The notes under the pieces are model-generated. The model had not been told where the DNA came from. It did not search any database and was given only the letters and a program-made list of their open reading frames with translations. A program made the position numbers and the translations under genes. Of a DNA stretch of 64,000 nucleotides, positions 9,823 to 18,694 are shown piece by piece. The DNA comes from Verrucomicrobiales bacterium (GTDB lineage Bacteria; Verrucomicrobiota; Verrucomicrobiae; Limisphaerales; UBA1100), in contig PBLV01000057.1 in the NCBI GenBank assembly GCA_002721895.1, positions 97,632 to 161,631 on the forward strand, given 5' to 3'. The stretch's first letter is position 1. The number at the start of each line of letters is the position of its first letter.

Positions 9823-10536
9823 TCACTTGGGAGCCGCCAGCTTGTCTTTCCAGACATGGAAAAGCTTGGTTGTGGCCACTACGTCGCGCACACAATACTG
9901 GGCGATCTCCAGAAAGCGCCCCTCGGCCATGAGGTCGTTCACGTCCATGCCGGTCACCCCTTCGGCCTTGGGCGAATCAATGCCAAACACGCGGCAGTAA
10001 AAATCCAGATTAAACCGCCGGGCCGCGCCATCACGGCCACTGACATTATAAAATGTTAACTGGTCCGCAAGGTCACAATGCGGCGCCGTCGCGAACCTGT
10101 ATCCCAGCCAATCCTTGCGGCTGATCGGGACATCCAGCACGGCCGACCTAAGATACAGGAACGGCACATCAAACCCGCGCCCATTGAAGGTTACCACCTG
10201 ATCATATTTGCGCGCCACCTCCCAGAAGCCCGTGAGTACTTCCGCTTCGTCCATGCAGGGCACAAATTCCACCGGGCCACCCTGCTCCCCCTCAAAGTCA
10301 TCCGCCACGTACAAAACCTGCCCCCGGCCCGAGTCCGCATTGATCATGCAAACACAAACACACTGCGCCGTGAACGGCCATAAGTTGAACATCCGCCCAA
10401 TCTCTTCCCGGCGCACCTCCTTTTCCACCTCATCTCGCAGGGATTCCGCCGGCCGGAACAGATATTCCAGTTGTGTCTCATCAAAATGTTCACGCGGCAG
10501 CGCGGACGTCTCGATATCAAACACCAGGGTGGCCAT
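9823..10536 (-). CDS. DEDDy 3'-5' exonuclease (RNase H fold)
   Basis: 237 aa from the ATG at 10536, chosen because MATLVFDIETS begins exactly at the Exo I motif. The four acidic positions are visible: D and E in VFDIETS (Exo I), N and D in VVTFNGRGFDVPFL (Exo II), and Y and D in QYCVRDVVAT (Exo III, YxxxD). This is the stand-alone PolB-exonuclease-like family; it removes nucleotides from 3' ends, probably in repair. The next gene upstream on the same strand is separated by a strong terminator, so it likely has its own promoter. Confidence 0.88.
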   Translation of the reverse strand: MATLVFDIETSALPREHFDETQLEYLFRPAESLRDEVEKEVRREEIGRMFNLWPFTAQCVCVCMINADSGRGQVLYVADDFEGEQGGPVEFVPCMDEAEVLTGFWEVARKYDQVVTFNGRGFDVPFLYLRSAVLDVPISRKDWLGYRFATAPHCDLADQLTFYNVSGRDGAARRFNLDFYCRVFGIDSPKAEGVTGMDVNDLMAEGRFLEIAQYCVRDVVATTKLFHVWKDKLAAPK

Positions 10537-10572
10537 GCCCCAAGCTCGCAAATGACCTCTCCCCACGAAAGC

Positions 10573-10601
10573 AAAAAAAGCGGTGGGTAAAAACCCACCG
10601 C
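10573..10601 (-). terminator. Rho-independent terminator of the histone-like gene
   Basis: A perfect 9-bp stem, GCGGTGGGT with ACCCACCGC and a 4-nt loop (10580-10601), followed on the minus strand by seven T. It lies 28 nt after the stop of the lysine-rich gene. Confidence 0.9.
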
Positions 10602-10628
10602 CTGTATCAAAAAGCCTCCCCGAGGAGT

Positions 10629-10919
10629 CTACTTCTTTTTGGCCTTCTTCTTGGCAGCCTTCTTTTTCGCCGTCTTCTTCTTGGCTACCTTCTTCTTGGC
10701 TGTCTTTTTCTTTGCAGCCTTTTTCTTGGCTGTCTTTTTCTTTGCAGCCTTCTTTTTCGCCGTCTTCTTCTTGGCTACCTTCTTCTTGGCTGTCTTTTTC
10801 TTTGCAGCCTTCTTTTTGGCAACCTTCTTCTTCGCCACCTTCTTCTTGGCGGTCTTCTTCTTGGCTACCTTCTTTTTGGCAACCTTCTTCTTTTTAGCAG
10901 CTTTCTTTTTTGCGGCCAT
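10629..10919 (-). CDS. Histone H1-like lysine/alanine-rich DNA-binding protein
   Basis: 96 aa from the ATG at 10919, preceded by an ideal AAGGAGGTG ribosome site 8 nt upstream; the longer open frame starting at 11018 is not needed. Almost the whole protein is built of A/V/T-K-K-K pentads (AKKK with T, V or A between), resembling the tails of histone H1, chlamydial Hc2 and Bordetella BpH1. Such proteins bind DNA by charge and compact the nucleoid or modulate access. The strong ribosome site and strong terminator suggest a highly expressed monocistronic gene. Confidence 0.88.
   Translation of the reverse strand: MAAKKKAAKKKKVAKKKVAKKKTAKKKVAKKKVAKKKAAKKKTAKKKVAKKKTAKKKAAKKKTAKKKAAKKKTAKKKVAKKKTAKKKAAKKKAKKK
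10632..10910 (-). repeat. Degenerate tandem repeat encoding AKKK units
   Basis: About 15-18 imperfect copies of a roughly 15-nt unit (GCC AAG AAG AAG plus an A, V or T codon on the minus strand). Larger blocks recur too: the run CTTCTTGGCTACCTTCTT occurs repeatedly. Such arrays expand and contract by slippage, so length variation between strains is expected. Confidence 0.85.
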
Positions 10920-11093
10920 AGAAGTTACACCTCCTTCATGTTGGGTTAAACGGCCACCAACCCCCGTTGGCAACACGGCGAAAAGATACAACACTTTTAA
11001 GTTGTTTGCATAGGACAAACTTTGTTGCCAAAAAAGTTTTTGTTCACATGATTTTCCCTTTCACCGCGCGTTGCACCACGCTAGCGTCGCGCC
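10920..11093. promoter_or_regulatory. Divergent AT-rich promoter region between histone-like gene and mutS
   Basis: 174 nt of AT-rich sequence between divergent genes in an otherwise GC-rich window. It holds an inverted repeat AAACTTT (11017-11023) / AAAGTTT (11033-11039) and poly-A/T tracts that could bend DNA or bind a regulator. I could not assign confident -35/-10 boxes. It must contain both start sites. Confidence 0.5.
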
Positions 11094-13676
11094 ATGGCCG
11101 CGTCGAAGAAGCCGAAACTCACGCCAATGATGGCGCAGTACCGGCAGATTAAAAGCGAGCTTCCTGACGACGCGCTGCTTCTCTTTCGGCTCGGCGATTT
11201 CTATGAAATGTTTCTTGAGGACGCCCAAGAAAGCGCGAGCATTCTTGAAGTGGCCCTCACCCAGCGCGGCGGCATGCCCATGTGCGGCATCCCCCATCAC
11301 GCCGCCGACAACTACATCAGCAAACTTTTAAAAGCCGGCCGCCGGGTGGCCCTGTGCGAACAGGTGGAGGACGCCAAGCCCGGCCAACTGGTCAGGCGCG
11401 AGGTCACCCAAATCCTCAGCCCGGGAACGCACTTGGATGAGCGCATGCTCGCCGCCGAGCGCAATAATTACCTCGCCACCGCCTGCCGCTCCGGCCGCAA
11501 CTTGGGCTTGGCGGTCGCGGATCTTACCACCGGTGCTTTTAAAACTACGGAGGTAGGCGATTCCTCCGAATTGCTCGCGGAGCTGGAGCGACTGCGCCCC
11601 GCGGAACTGGTCCTGCCCGCTCGGGATCCTGATTTACAGGTGATTTTGCGCCCTGCCGTGCCTTTCCTGCAGGAACATGAAGACTGGGTTTTCGAATCAG
11701 AAACCGCCCAACACGCCCTCAAGGAGCACTTTGGGGTGAAATCCCTAGACGGGTTTGGACTGAAAAACCGGGACGCTGCCGCTTGTGCCGCCGGGGGGGC
11801 GCTGCACTACCTGAGTCAGCAAATGCGCCGCGATGTTTCCCATCTTTGCTCCCTGTCTTTCTACACGCCGCATGGCCTGCTGACCCTCGACGCCACTACA
11901 CTGCGTCACTTGGAAATCCTAGAACCACTCCAGCGTGATGCCTCCCGCGATGCCTGCCTGTACGGCGTGATGAACCGCACCGCCACGCCCATGGGCGCTC
12001 GTTTGCTGCGCGACTGGCTGACGCAACCATTGGCTGACTCGGCGGAAATTCATCAACGGCAGACCGCCGTGCAAGCGTGGGTAAACCATCCCAGTCTGCT
12101 CGAAGCTTTTCGGCGTGGTTTAAAGGAAGTGCGCGACTTGGAACGCACACTGACCCGCCTGAGCATCGGGAGCGGCAATGCGCGCGACTTGCGCCAGCTT
12201 CAACTTGCGCTGCAACAGATGCCTGCGTTGAAGGAACTTCTGCAGGAATCCATTGCTGCCGCCGCGCACGACCAGAAAACCAGCGAGTTGTCTCTGGATG
12301 ACCGTGAGGCTCCCACCTCACTGCTCGACCCGTTGGAAGAACAACTCGCCGTGTTGCCGGAACTCGTGGACTTGATCCAGCGCGCCGTGGTGGATGAGCC
12401 GCCGCTTGCCCTGAAGGAGGGCGGCATCATACGTGATGGGTTTAATCCGCAACTGGATGAACTGCGCGGCGGTTCGCGCGAAGGCAAGGAATGGATCGCC
12501 GAGCTGCAGAATCGCGAAAGTGAACGCACGGGCATCCCATCGCTAAAGGTGCGGTTCAACAATGTCTTCGGCTATTTCATCGAGGTGACCCGCACGCACC
12601 TGGACAAGGTGCCTCCGGAATGGCACCGCAAACAAACCATCGCCAATGGGGAGCGCTACATCACCGACGAATTAAAGGAGATGGAGGGCAAGGTGCTGGG
12701 CGCGGACGAACGAGCCATGAAAATGGAGTACGATCTCTTCCTCCAATTGCGCGAGGCAGTAATTGCCCAGGTGAACCCCATCCAGCAAACCGCGAGGGCA
12801 CTGGGACAACTGGATGTGTTGGCTGGCTTTGCCGAGGTGGCACGGCTGCACGATTACTGCCGGCCGCGAGTCGGCAACGAAGGCCGACTGGAGATTCGGG
12901 CAGGCCGGCATCCGGTTTTGGAGCAGGCGATGCTGGAGGAGCGGTTTGTGCCCAATGACTTGCTGCTTGATGGCTCGCGACAACTGGCGTTGATCACCGG
13001 GCCCAACATGGCCGGGAAAAGCACCTACATCCGGCAGGCCGCGCTGTTGACGTTACTGGCGCACACGGGATCCTTTGTGCCGGCCACGAAAGCTCGGATA
13101 GACTTGGTGGACCGGATTTTTACTCGCATTGGCGCCAGCGACGATCTGGCACGCGGGCAATCAACTTTCATGGTGGAGATGAGCGAGACGGCGAATATTT
13201 TAAACCACGCCTCGCGAAATAGCCTAGTGATCCTCGATGAGATTGGCCGGGGCACGAGTACGTTCGACGGCTTGAGCCTTGCCTGGGCAATTGTGGAGCA
13301 TCTCCACAACCAACTCGGCGCGAAAACACTTTTTGCCACACACTACCATGAGTTGACGGAACTTGAAGGCAGGCTGGAGCGAGTGTTCAACTGCAACGTG
13401 GCGGTGCGCGAGTACAACGATCAAATTGTCTTTTTGCGGCAGATTGTCGAGGGAGCAGCGGACCAAAGCTATGGCATTCAGGTGGCGCGGTTGGCGGGGG
13501 TGCCCCAGGAAGTACTTGGGCGCGCGCGCGAAATCCTAGGCAACCTTGAGGAATCGGATTTAACCCCATCCGGCGGCGCGCGAGGGGGACGCAAGCCACG
13601 CACGGAACGAAAGAAATTGCGCGAACTGCCTCCCTCGCCACAGTTGGACCTGTTTACTCAGGCAGAGTCTCCTTGA
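11094..13676 (+). CDS. mutS: DNA mismatch repair protein MutS
   Basis: 860 aa, normal length. The N-terminal mismatch-recognition domain has the Phe-X-Glu motif in RLGDFYEMFLED. The ATPase domain has Walker A TGPNMAGKSTYIRQ, the SDDLARGQSTFMVEM loop, Walker B LVILDEIGRGTSTFDG, and TLFATHYHELTEL. MutS dimers bind mismatches and recruit MutL. The C-terminus has a short linker then PQLDLF, similar to the beta-clamp-binding tail of other MutS proteins. The last 23 nt overlap the convergent gene. Confidence 0.98.
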   Translation: MAASKKPKLTPMMAQYRQIKSELPDDALLLFRLGDFYEMFLEDAQESASILEVALTQRGGMPMCGIPHHAADNYISKLLKAGRRVALCEQVEDAKPGQLVRREVTQILSPGTHLDERMLAAERNNYLATACRSGRNLGLAVADLTTGAFKTTEVGDSSELLAELERLRPAELVLPARDPDLQVILRPAVPFLQEHEDWVFESETAQHALKEHFGVKSLDGFGLKNRDAAACAAGGALHYLSQQMRRDVSHLCSLSFYTPHGLLTLDATTLRHLEILEPLQRDASRDACLYGVMNRTATPMGARLLRDWLTQPLADSAEIHQRQTAVQAWVNHPSLLEAFRRGLKEVRDLERTLTRLSIGSGNARDLRQLQLALQQMPALKELLQESIAAAAHDQKTSELSLDDREAPTSLLDPLEEQLAVLPELVDLIQRAVVDEPPLALKEGGIIRDGFNPQLDELRGGSREGKEWIAELQNRESERTGIPSLKVRFNNVFGYFIEVTRTHLDKVPPEWHRKQTIANGERYITDELKEMEGKVLGADERAMKMEYDLFLQLREAVIAQVNPIQQTARALGQLDVLAGFAEVARLHDYCRPRVGNEGRLEIRAGRHPVLEQAMLEERFVPNDLLLDGSRQLALITGPNMAGKSTYIRQAALLTLLAHTGSFVPATKARIDLVDRIFTRIGASDDLARGQSTFMVEMSETANILNHASRNSLVILDEIGRGTSTFDGLSLAWAIVEHLHNQLGAKTLFATHYHELTELEGRLERVFNCNVAVREYNDQIVFLRQIVEGAADQSYGIQVARLAGVPQEVLGRAREILGNLEESDLTPSGGARGGRKPRTERKKLRELPPSPQLDLFTQAESP

Positions 13677-14376
13677 ACACGACGATCACCCCGTAGTCGA
13701 CGGGTTTCTTTTCGTCATTGGAAAATTCAATGGGGGTGACGCTCATGATATTGTCATCTCCCTGCTCGCGCAAAAATCCCGTCACGGTCTCATCAAACGT
13801 ATCCTTGCCATCCTTCTCGCAGTCACTGTGCCGAAACGTTTTCACGGCCATTGTGCTGCCAGACCGCGCCTCTTGATCCAGCGTCGTTGCGACGCCACCG
13901 CCAAAGCCATGGACAATGTTCGCCGGGTTGCCTTCTCCACTGGAAACTGTCGCGCCCACTTCAGGTGCGGGGGCGGCTGCTTCAGGAACTGGTGCCGATT
14001 GCGGGACGGAGGCAGGCGCTGGAGCCGGGGCTGGCGCAGGTGCAGGAGCCGGAGCGGGCACGGGGGCTGGAGCCGACTGGGGAACCTCAACCCCAGGTTG
14101 CGCCACTGGCTCCTCAGCGGGTGGCGATGAGGCTGCTTCAGCAGCTTGCTGTGCGACAACGGTTTCCAACTCGGCGGCAGCTTTTAAAAGACCTATTTCA
14201 TCCGCAGAAGGAAGCACAATCGGCTTTTGACAGGTGTCAATGGGGCAAGGGATCTGCCCAGACATACCATCCCAGACCTGCTGAATCTGGGATTCATCGG
14301 CGTGCATACCCTCGCCGCAATGAGGGCACTGGAACTGAATGAGGCCGTCCTCGATCCTGGCGTTGGCGCATTTCAT
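13654..14376 (-). CDS. Zinc-ribbon protein with Pro/Ala linker
   Basis: 240 aa. The N-terminus has a zinc-ribbon-like set CPHC and CPIDTC (about residues 17-49). A low-complexity PAPAPAP linker follows (about 95-135). A compact C-terminal domain (about 165-240) contains KTFRHSDCEKDGKDTF and YGVIVVFKETLPE. No known enzyme motif is visible. It follows murA by 70 nt on the same strand and may be its last operon member. The stop lies inside the 3' end of the convergent mutS. Function unknown; no signal peptide is evident. Confidence 0.7.
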   Translation of the reverse strand: MKCANARIEDGLIQFQCPHCGEGMHADESQIQQVWDGMSGQIPCPIDTCQKPIVLPSADEIGLLKAAAELETVVAQQAAEAASSPPAEEPVAQPGVEVPQSAPAPVPAPAPAPAPAPAPAPASVPQSAPVPEAAAPAPEVGATVSSGEGNPANIVHGFGGGVATTLDQEARSGSTMAVKTFRHSDCEKDGKDTFDETVTGFLREQGDDNIMSVTPIEFSNDEKKPVDYGVIVVFKETLPE

Positions 14377-14446
14377 CCGGTTGGGCCTTCCGTCTGCCTC
14401 GGAAGGCTACGCGGGCACACGGCGTTTTCGCCAGCCAAAAATCCCT

Positions 14447-15709
14447 TCAACGCCCAGCCACACGCTGCACACGCGCGCCCAAGCCGACGAGCTTTTCCTG
14501 GATGGACTCGTATCCGCGATCCAAGTGGTAAATCCGGTTGACCTGCGTAATGCCGGTGGCCACCAATCCCGCGATGACCAGCGCGGCGCTCGCGCGAAGA
14601 TCACTGGCCATCACTGGCGCGCCGCTGAGGGGCTTGCCTCCCTTGACAATGGCGCTTGGGCCTTCAATGGCCACTTCGGCGCCCAAACGCGCCAACTCGG
14701 CGGCGTGGGTAAAGCGCGCCTCAAAAATACGCTCGGTGATGATGCTGATGCCGGGAATTTGAGTCAGCAAGGCCATCATCTGTGCCTGAACGTCGGTGGG
14801 GAAGCCGGGATAGGGCAGGGTGGTGATGTCCACGGGGTTGAGGGTGCGACCACGTTTGCAAGTGATGCGCCCGCGCCCGGTCTCAATTTTCACGCCCATG
14901 TCGCCCAGCTTGTCCAACACGGCGTTGAGTTGCGTCGGCTGTACTCCTTTCAGGGTCACTTCGCCACGGGTGGCGATGCCGGCGATGGCGTAGGTAGCTG
15001 CCTCGATTCGGTCGGGGATGACCTTGTGCTCCACTCCGTGAAGCTTGCGCACGCCATTCACGGTAATGGTGGGGCTGCCGGCACCCTCAACTCGGGCACC
15101 CATGCCTTTTAAAAATGTTGCAAGGTCTGCCACTTCCGGTTCACAGGCAGCACTCTCGATGACGGTCCGGCCTGGGGCCAACACTGCGGCCATAAGCATG
15201 TTGGCTGTTCCGAGTACTGTGGGGCCGGCGCGGCCTCCCAAGAAAACATCTCCGCCTCGAAGGTCCTTCGCGGTGGCCCGAACGTAGCCTCCAGTGGTCC
15301 TGACCTTTGCCCCGAGCGCTTCCATACCTTTCAAATGCAGGTCGATAGGCCGCGTGCCGATGACGCAGCCGCCGGGCAATGAAACCTTGGCGCGGCCCAA
15401 CCTGCCAAGAAGTGGACCCAGCACACAGATGGAGCCGCGCATTTTTCGCACGAGATCATAATCGGCCATGTCTTTCACGCGCTCGGCGCGCACAGTGAGG
15501 GTTTGACCGTCAAACTCCACCTTGGCACCGAGGGATTGGAGAATGCGCATCATGGTACGGACATCTTCAAGGTCGGGCACATTCCGAATGACACAGGGCT
15601 CGGGTGAAAGCAGCGAGGCTGCCATGATGGGAAGCACGGCGTTTTTTGCGCCACTGATGGGCACTTCTCCGTTCAAGGGAACTCCGCCGCGAATCAATAG
15701 ACTGTCCAT
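14447..15709 (-). CDS. murA: UDP-N-acetylglucosamine 1-carboxyvinyltransferase (MurA)
   Basis: 420 aa. The catalytic cysteine is present at position 115 in LPGGCVIGTRPIDLH, so the enzyme should be fosfomycin-sensitive, unlike the Cys-to-Asp form of Chlamydia. K22 in SGAKNAVLP and R91 in KMRGSICVLGP, which bind the phosphoenolpyruvate and UDP-GlcNAc, are also in place. It performs the first committed step of peptidoglycan synthesis in the cytoplasm. It lies 48 nt after prmC. Confidence 0.97.
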   Translation of the reverse strand: MDSLLIRGGVPLNGEVPISGAKNAVLPIMAASLLSPEPCVIRNVPDLEDVRTMMRILQSLGAKVEFDGQTLTVRAERVKDMADYDLVRKMRGSICVLGPLLGRLGRAKVSLPGGCVIGTRPIDLHLKGMEALGAKVRTTGGYVRATAKDLRGGDVFLGGRAGPTVLGTANMLMAAVLAPGRTVIESAACEPEVADLATFLKGMGARVEGAGSPTITVNGVRKLHGVEHKVIPDRIEAATYAIAGIATRGEVTLKGVQPTQLNAVLDKLGDMGVKIETGRGRITCKRGRTLNPVDITTLPYPGFPTDVQAQMMALLTQIPGISIITERIFEARFTHAAELARLGAEVAIEGPSAIVKGGKPLSGAPVMASDLRASAALVIAGLVATGITQVNRIYHLDRGYESIQEKLVGLGARVQRVAGR

Positions 15710-15757
15710 GAAGCCATTGTGCCGGCACCTCCATGGCTGCCGGGGCGGGCAGTGTGT

Positions 15758-16609
15758 TCACGAATTGGCGGGGGTGGCAATCACGATTCTGGGAATGCCA
15801 GCCAGATCCTCGTGTACTTGAATGGAACTCCAACGGTGGGCTTCGAGAAGAGCACACACGGCCGGGGACTGTTCATGACCCGTCTCAAGCATGAGTCGAC
15901 CGTTTTGGCGAAGGATAGCAGCGGTATTGGCGACGAGGGCACGATAAAAATCCAGCCCGTCCGCGCCCCCATCCAAGGCAAGATGCGGATCGTGGTCACG
16001 AACTTCCGGTTGAAGACCATCGATCTCTTTCGTGGGAATGTAGGGTGGATTGGAAACGACAAGGTCAAACGGCCCAGTCGGCAGGTTGTACCGACAATCA
16101 GCCTTCAGGAATTGTAACCGGCCCGCAACCCCAGCATCGATGGCATTTTCCCGTGCTAGGGCCAAGGCATCCTCGGAAATATCCAAAGCCTCGACCTCGC
16201 CATTGAGGCAGGCCATGGCAACGGAAATGGCGATGCAGCCGGAGCCCGTTCCGATGTCAAGCACACGGGGAGTATCCTTTGCACGCAAAAAATCGATGGC
16301 ACGCTCAACGAGCATTTCCGTTTCCGGGCGGGGAATCAGCGCGCGTTGATCCGACCGCAGCCGAACCTCGTGAAAATCCGTGGCTCCCAACAGGTGCTGG
16401 AGCGGAACCCGGCGTGAACGCTCGGCGACCCAACAGGCAAGTTGTGCCGTCTCTGGCTGGGTCAGTTTCCTCGCGTCGTTCACTGACAGTTCGCCGCGAC
16501 GAATATCAAGCAAATGAGCCAACATCCACTCCAGTTCCACAAGCGGCATCTCGATTCCACCGGCACGAAGACTGGGTTCATGGCGGGAGATGGCTTCATG
16601 AATGGTCAC
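15758..16609 (-). CDS. prmC: Peptide chain release factor N(5)-glutamine methyltransferase (PrmC/HemK)
   Basis: 283 aa from the GTG at 16609, chosen because the family N-terminus (TIHEAISRHEPSL, then a helical domain) begins there and the length fits PrmC; the open frame runs a further 106 codons into the divergent gene without homology. The SAM motif is VLDIGTGSGCIAISVA and the catalytic motif is VVSNPPYIP. The enzyme methylates the GGQ glutamine of release factors RF1/RF2. No strong ribosome site is visible before the GTG, so the exact start is moderately certain. It is followed by murA. Confidence 0.93.
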   Translation of the reverse strand: MTIHEAISRHEPSLRAGGIEMPLVELEWMLAHLLDIRRGELSVNDARKLTQPETAQLACWVAERSRRVPLQHLLGATDFHEVRLRSDQRALIPRPETEMLVERAIDFLRAKDTPRVLDIGTGSGCIAISVAMACLNGEVEALDISEDALALARENAIDAGVAGRLQFLKADCRYNLPTGPFDLVVSNPPYIPTKEIDGLQPEVRDHDPHLALDGGADGLDFYRALVANTAAILRQNGRLMLETGHEQSPAVCALLEAHRWSSIQVHEDLAGIPRIVIATPANS

Positions 16610-16680
16610 AGGCGCAATTTGCCGCAGATGCTGCCGGTTTGAAACTTGAAATAACGCCGGACTCCTCCTATCCTCAGCAC

Positions 16681-17556
16681 ATGAGGAGCGTTGGCTATTT
16701 CCCAATTCTGGCCGCGGTAGTGATCGCGTTGAGTCCTTCTGTTTTTGCGCAGGACAAGGAACCCTCCAAGGACGATCCCAAAACCACGCCGGAAAAGAAA
16801 CCTGAACCCAAGGATGCCCCTGAGAAAACCGGCGACACCAAGCCAAAGGTTGTGCCCAAGAAGAAGGAGCCGAAAGATAAGGCGAAGCCAAAGGGCGAGC
16901 CAGATACAAAAGGCGAAGGCAAGCCAAAGGACAAGACGGCCCCTGAGCCCAAGGACGAGCCAGATAACAACAAGAAGCCCGAAGAGCCGGCCAAAACCGC
17001 GGCGTTGACGCCGGAGATGAAGTATTTCGAGGAGCAATTTAAACTGATGCGCGGCGAACTGGAGGCGTTAAAGGAGTCGCACGAATTGATTCGACAGAAG
17101 AACAATGCGTTGACCGCCGAGCTGAAACTGTTGCGCGAGGCCAACCTACAGCTTGCGATGAAAACGAAGCTGGAATACGCCACGCGCAAGGACATTGACT
17201 CCATCAACACGCGCTTGGAGCAGGTGGACATGAACCGCAAACAGGATCGCGACCTGATTCTCGCCGAGTTCACCAAGCTCAACCGCAAGCTGGCACAGTT
17301 GGCTGCCGCCCAAGCCCAAAAACCCGCCACTGTCCAAACGCCCGTGGAGCTAGGCCCGGACGAGGAATTTCTCGAGCACACGGTCGAAAAGGGTGAATTC
17401 CTTTCGGCTATCATCGTCGCCTACAACGAGCACCTTAAAACGAAGGGCTGTAAACCCGTCACCACCCGCGACATTCTGGAGGCCAACCCGGGCATCAACG
17501 TCGAGCGCATCTTGGTCGGCCAGAAGATCAAGATACCCGTGCGCAAAAAATCCTGA
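16681..17556 (+). CDS. Secreted coiled-coil protein with C-terminal LysM-like domain
   Basis: 291 aa from the ATG at 16681. There is a signal peptide (1-23, cut after VFAQ), then a Lys/Pro/Glu/Asp-rich unstructured region (24-105), a predicted coiled coil (about 110-210), and a C-terminal LysM-like fold (about 235-291) with TVEKGEFLSAIIVAYN, DILEANPGIN and ILVGQKIKIPV. LysM binds peptidoglycan or other GlcNAc polymers. Likely a periplasmic or cell-wall-associated structural protein. The next gene follows 18 nt later and may be co-transcribed. Confidence 0.82.
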   Translation: MRSVGYFPILAAVVIALSPSVFAQDKEPSKDDPKTTPEKKPEPKDAPEKTGDTKPKVVPKKKEPKDKAKPKGEPDTKGEGKPKDKTAPEPKDEPDNNKKPEEPAKTAALTPEMKYFEEQFKLMRGELEALKESHELIRQKNNALTAELKLLREANLQLAMKTKLEYATRKDIDSINTRLEQVDMNRKQDRDLILAEFTKLNRKLAQLAAAQAQKPATVQTPVELGPDEEFLEHTVEKGEFLSAIIVAYNEHLKTKGCKPVTTRDILEANPGINVERILVGQKIKIPVRKKS

Positions 17557-17574
17557 CGCCAGCCCGGCCACGTC

Positions 17575-18690
17575 ATGAAAAATATCCGCCGCGTGCACCT
17601 GTATCTCGGGTGCTTTTTCACGCCGTTGCTGTTCCTCTACATCCTTACTGGATTCGTGCTCACGCTGGAAAAACCCGGCACGCTCAAGTCCGGCAGCGAC
17701 GCCGAGTCGTTTCTCCAAAAACTGTCCACGCTGCATCAGGATCAGTATTACCCCATGCGCATTGAAGGGCTTGTCACCGCCGAGTTGAAATCAGTAGACC
17801 CCGCCAAGGACACGATCGCCACCACAACACCACACCATTATCCCGATGGAACGCCCGTAAACCTAACCGGCATCGGGCTTCCCGGCGGGTTGAACGACCA
17901 AACTGTTTACTATGTTAGGGCCCTTTCCCCCAACACGCTGACCCTCCACGCAAAGGCAGACACCGAGAACCCTATAGACCTGCTCAATCCGCTTGGAAAG
18001 AATATACAACTAAACCCCGCTAGCCCCGGACACAACTCCACCCGGATCATCGGCTTTGATCCTGGGACAGATACCGTCACTACCGAGATCCCCCACAGCT
18101 ACCCTGAAGGCTTGGAAATTTCCCGCATCTCGGGCATCGACCTGCCGCCCGGCTTGAAGGGCGGCTTTCAAACCTACTTTGTAAGGCCAACCGGAGAAAA
18201 GACCCTGACACTTCACGAGTCACCCGGTGACAAGTCCCCCGTGAATCTCACCGCCTTCCCCAACACTTTTAAAAACGTCTTCTTCAATCCCGCGATCCGC
18301 CCTGTGGTCACCAACAACACAACAGGCTTCAAATGGCTCGTCTATGTCATGTCTCTGGGCGTCCTCGGCACCATGGCGTTGGGTGTTGTGCTTGCAATCA
18401 AGGTCACCAAGGACCGGCGCCCTGTCTATACGGCCCTCGCTCTTGGTGTCCTTATCCCTATCCTTTTTCTTTGGGGAGGCACCGGCCGGGGAACCATCGC
18501 CAATGAAAATGCATCCAATCCCGCTCCCGAACCTCCCGGGAAAAATACACCGACGAAAAACACTATCCCTGCCCCGCCTGCGCCCAGCGAAAATCCACCG
18601 GTCCTCCCCGGCAAGTTTGGTTCCGCCAACCCCAAGGGTCTGCCGCCCGAACTGCCAAAGGGTCTCCTCCCCGAAATCCCCCCAAAGTAG
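17575..18690 (+). CDS. PepSY-helix-type membrane protein with two internal repeats
   Basis: 371 aa. The first helix (8-30, RRVHLYLGCFFTPLLFLYILTG) resembles the PepSY-associated TM helix. Two further helices lie at about 253-277 and 284-302. Between helix 1 and helix 2 are two homologous about 80-residue units (about 70-148 and 156-239), each with a D-T-I/V-x-T-x-x-P-H-x-Y-P-x-G pattern, then LPxGL, then Y-x-V-R and TLTLH. A Pro-rich tail ends the protein. The unit pattern looks like small beta domains found in phage tail and surface proteins. Function is not recognised. Confidence 0.75.
   Translation: MKNIRRVHLYLGCFFTPLLFLYILTGFVLTLEKPGTLKSGSDAESFLQKLSTLHQDQYYPMRIEGLVTAELKSVDPAKDTIATTTPHHYPDGTPVNLTGIGLPGGLNDQTVYYVRALSPNTLTLHAKADTENPIDLLNPLGKNIQLNPASPGHNSTRIIGFDPGTDTVTTEIPHSYPEGLEISRISGIDLPPGLKGGFQTYFVRPTGEKTLTLHESPGDKSPVNLTAFPNTFKNVFFNPAIRPVVTNNTTGFKWLVYVMSLGVLGTMALGVVLAIKVTKDRRPVYTALALGVLIPILFLWGGTGRGTIANENASNPAPEPPGKNTPTKNTIPAPPAPSENPPVLPGKFGSANPKGLPPELPKGLLPEIPPK
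17782..18291 (+). repeat. Two-copy intragenic domain duplication
   Basis: Residues 70-148 and 156-239 of the PepSY-helix protein align with each other at the protein level, sharing PHxYPxG, LPxGL, YxVR, TLTLH and a final NP. DNA identity is low, so the duplication is old. Confidence 0.7.
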
Positions 18691-18694
18691 CTCC

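Noticed and set aside
10639..11013. Hydrophobic FFLAVFFLA-repeat ORF on the plus strand
   Set aside because: Shadow of the AKKK repeat gene on the opposite strand.
17782..18291. Possible prophage remnant suggested by tail-like repeats
   Set aside because: The units are inside one membrane protein gene; no integrase, terminase or structural phage genes are near.
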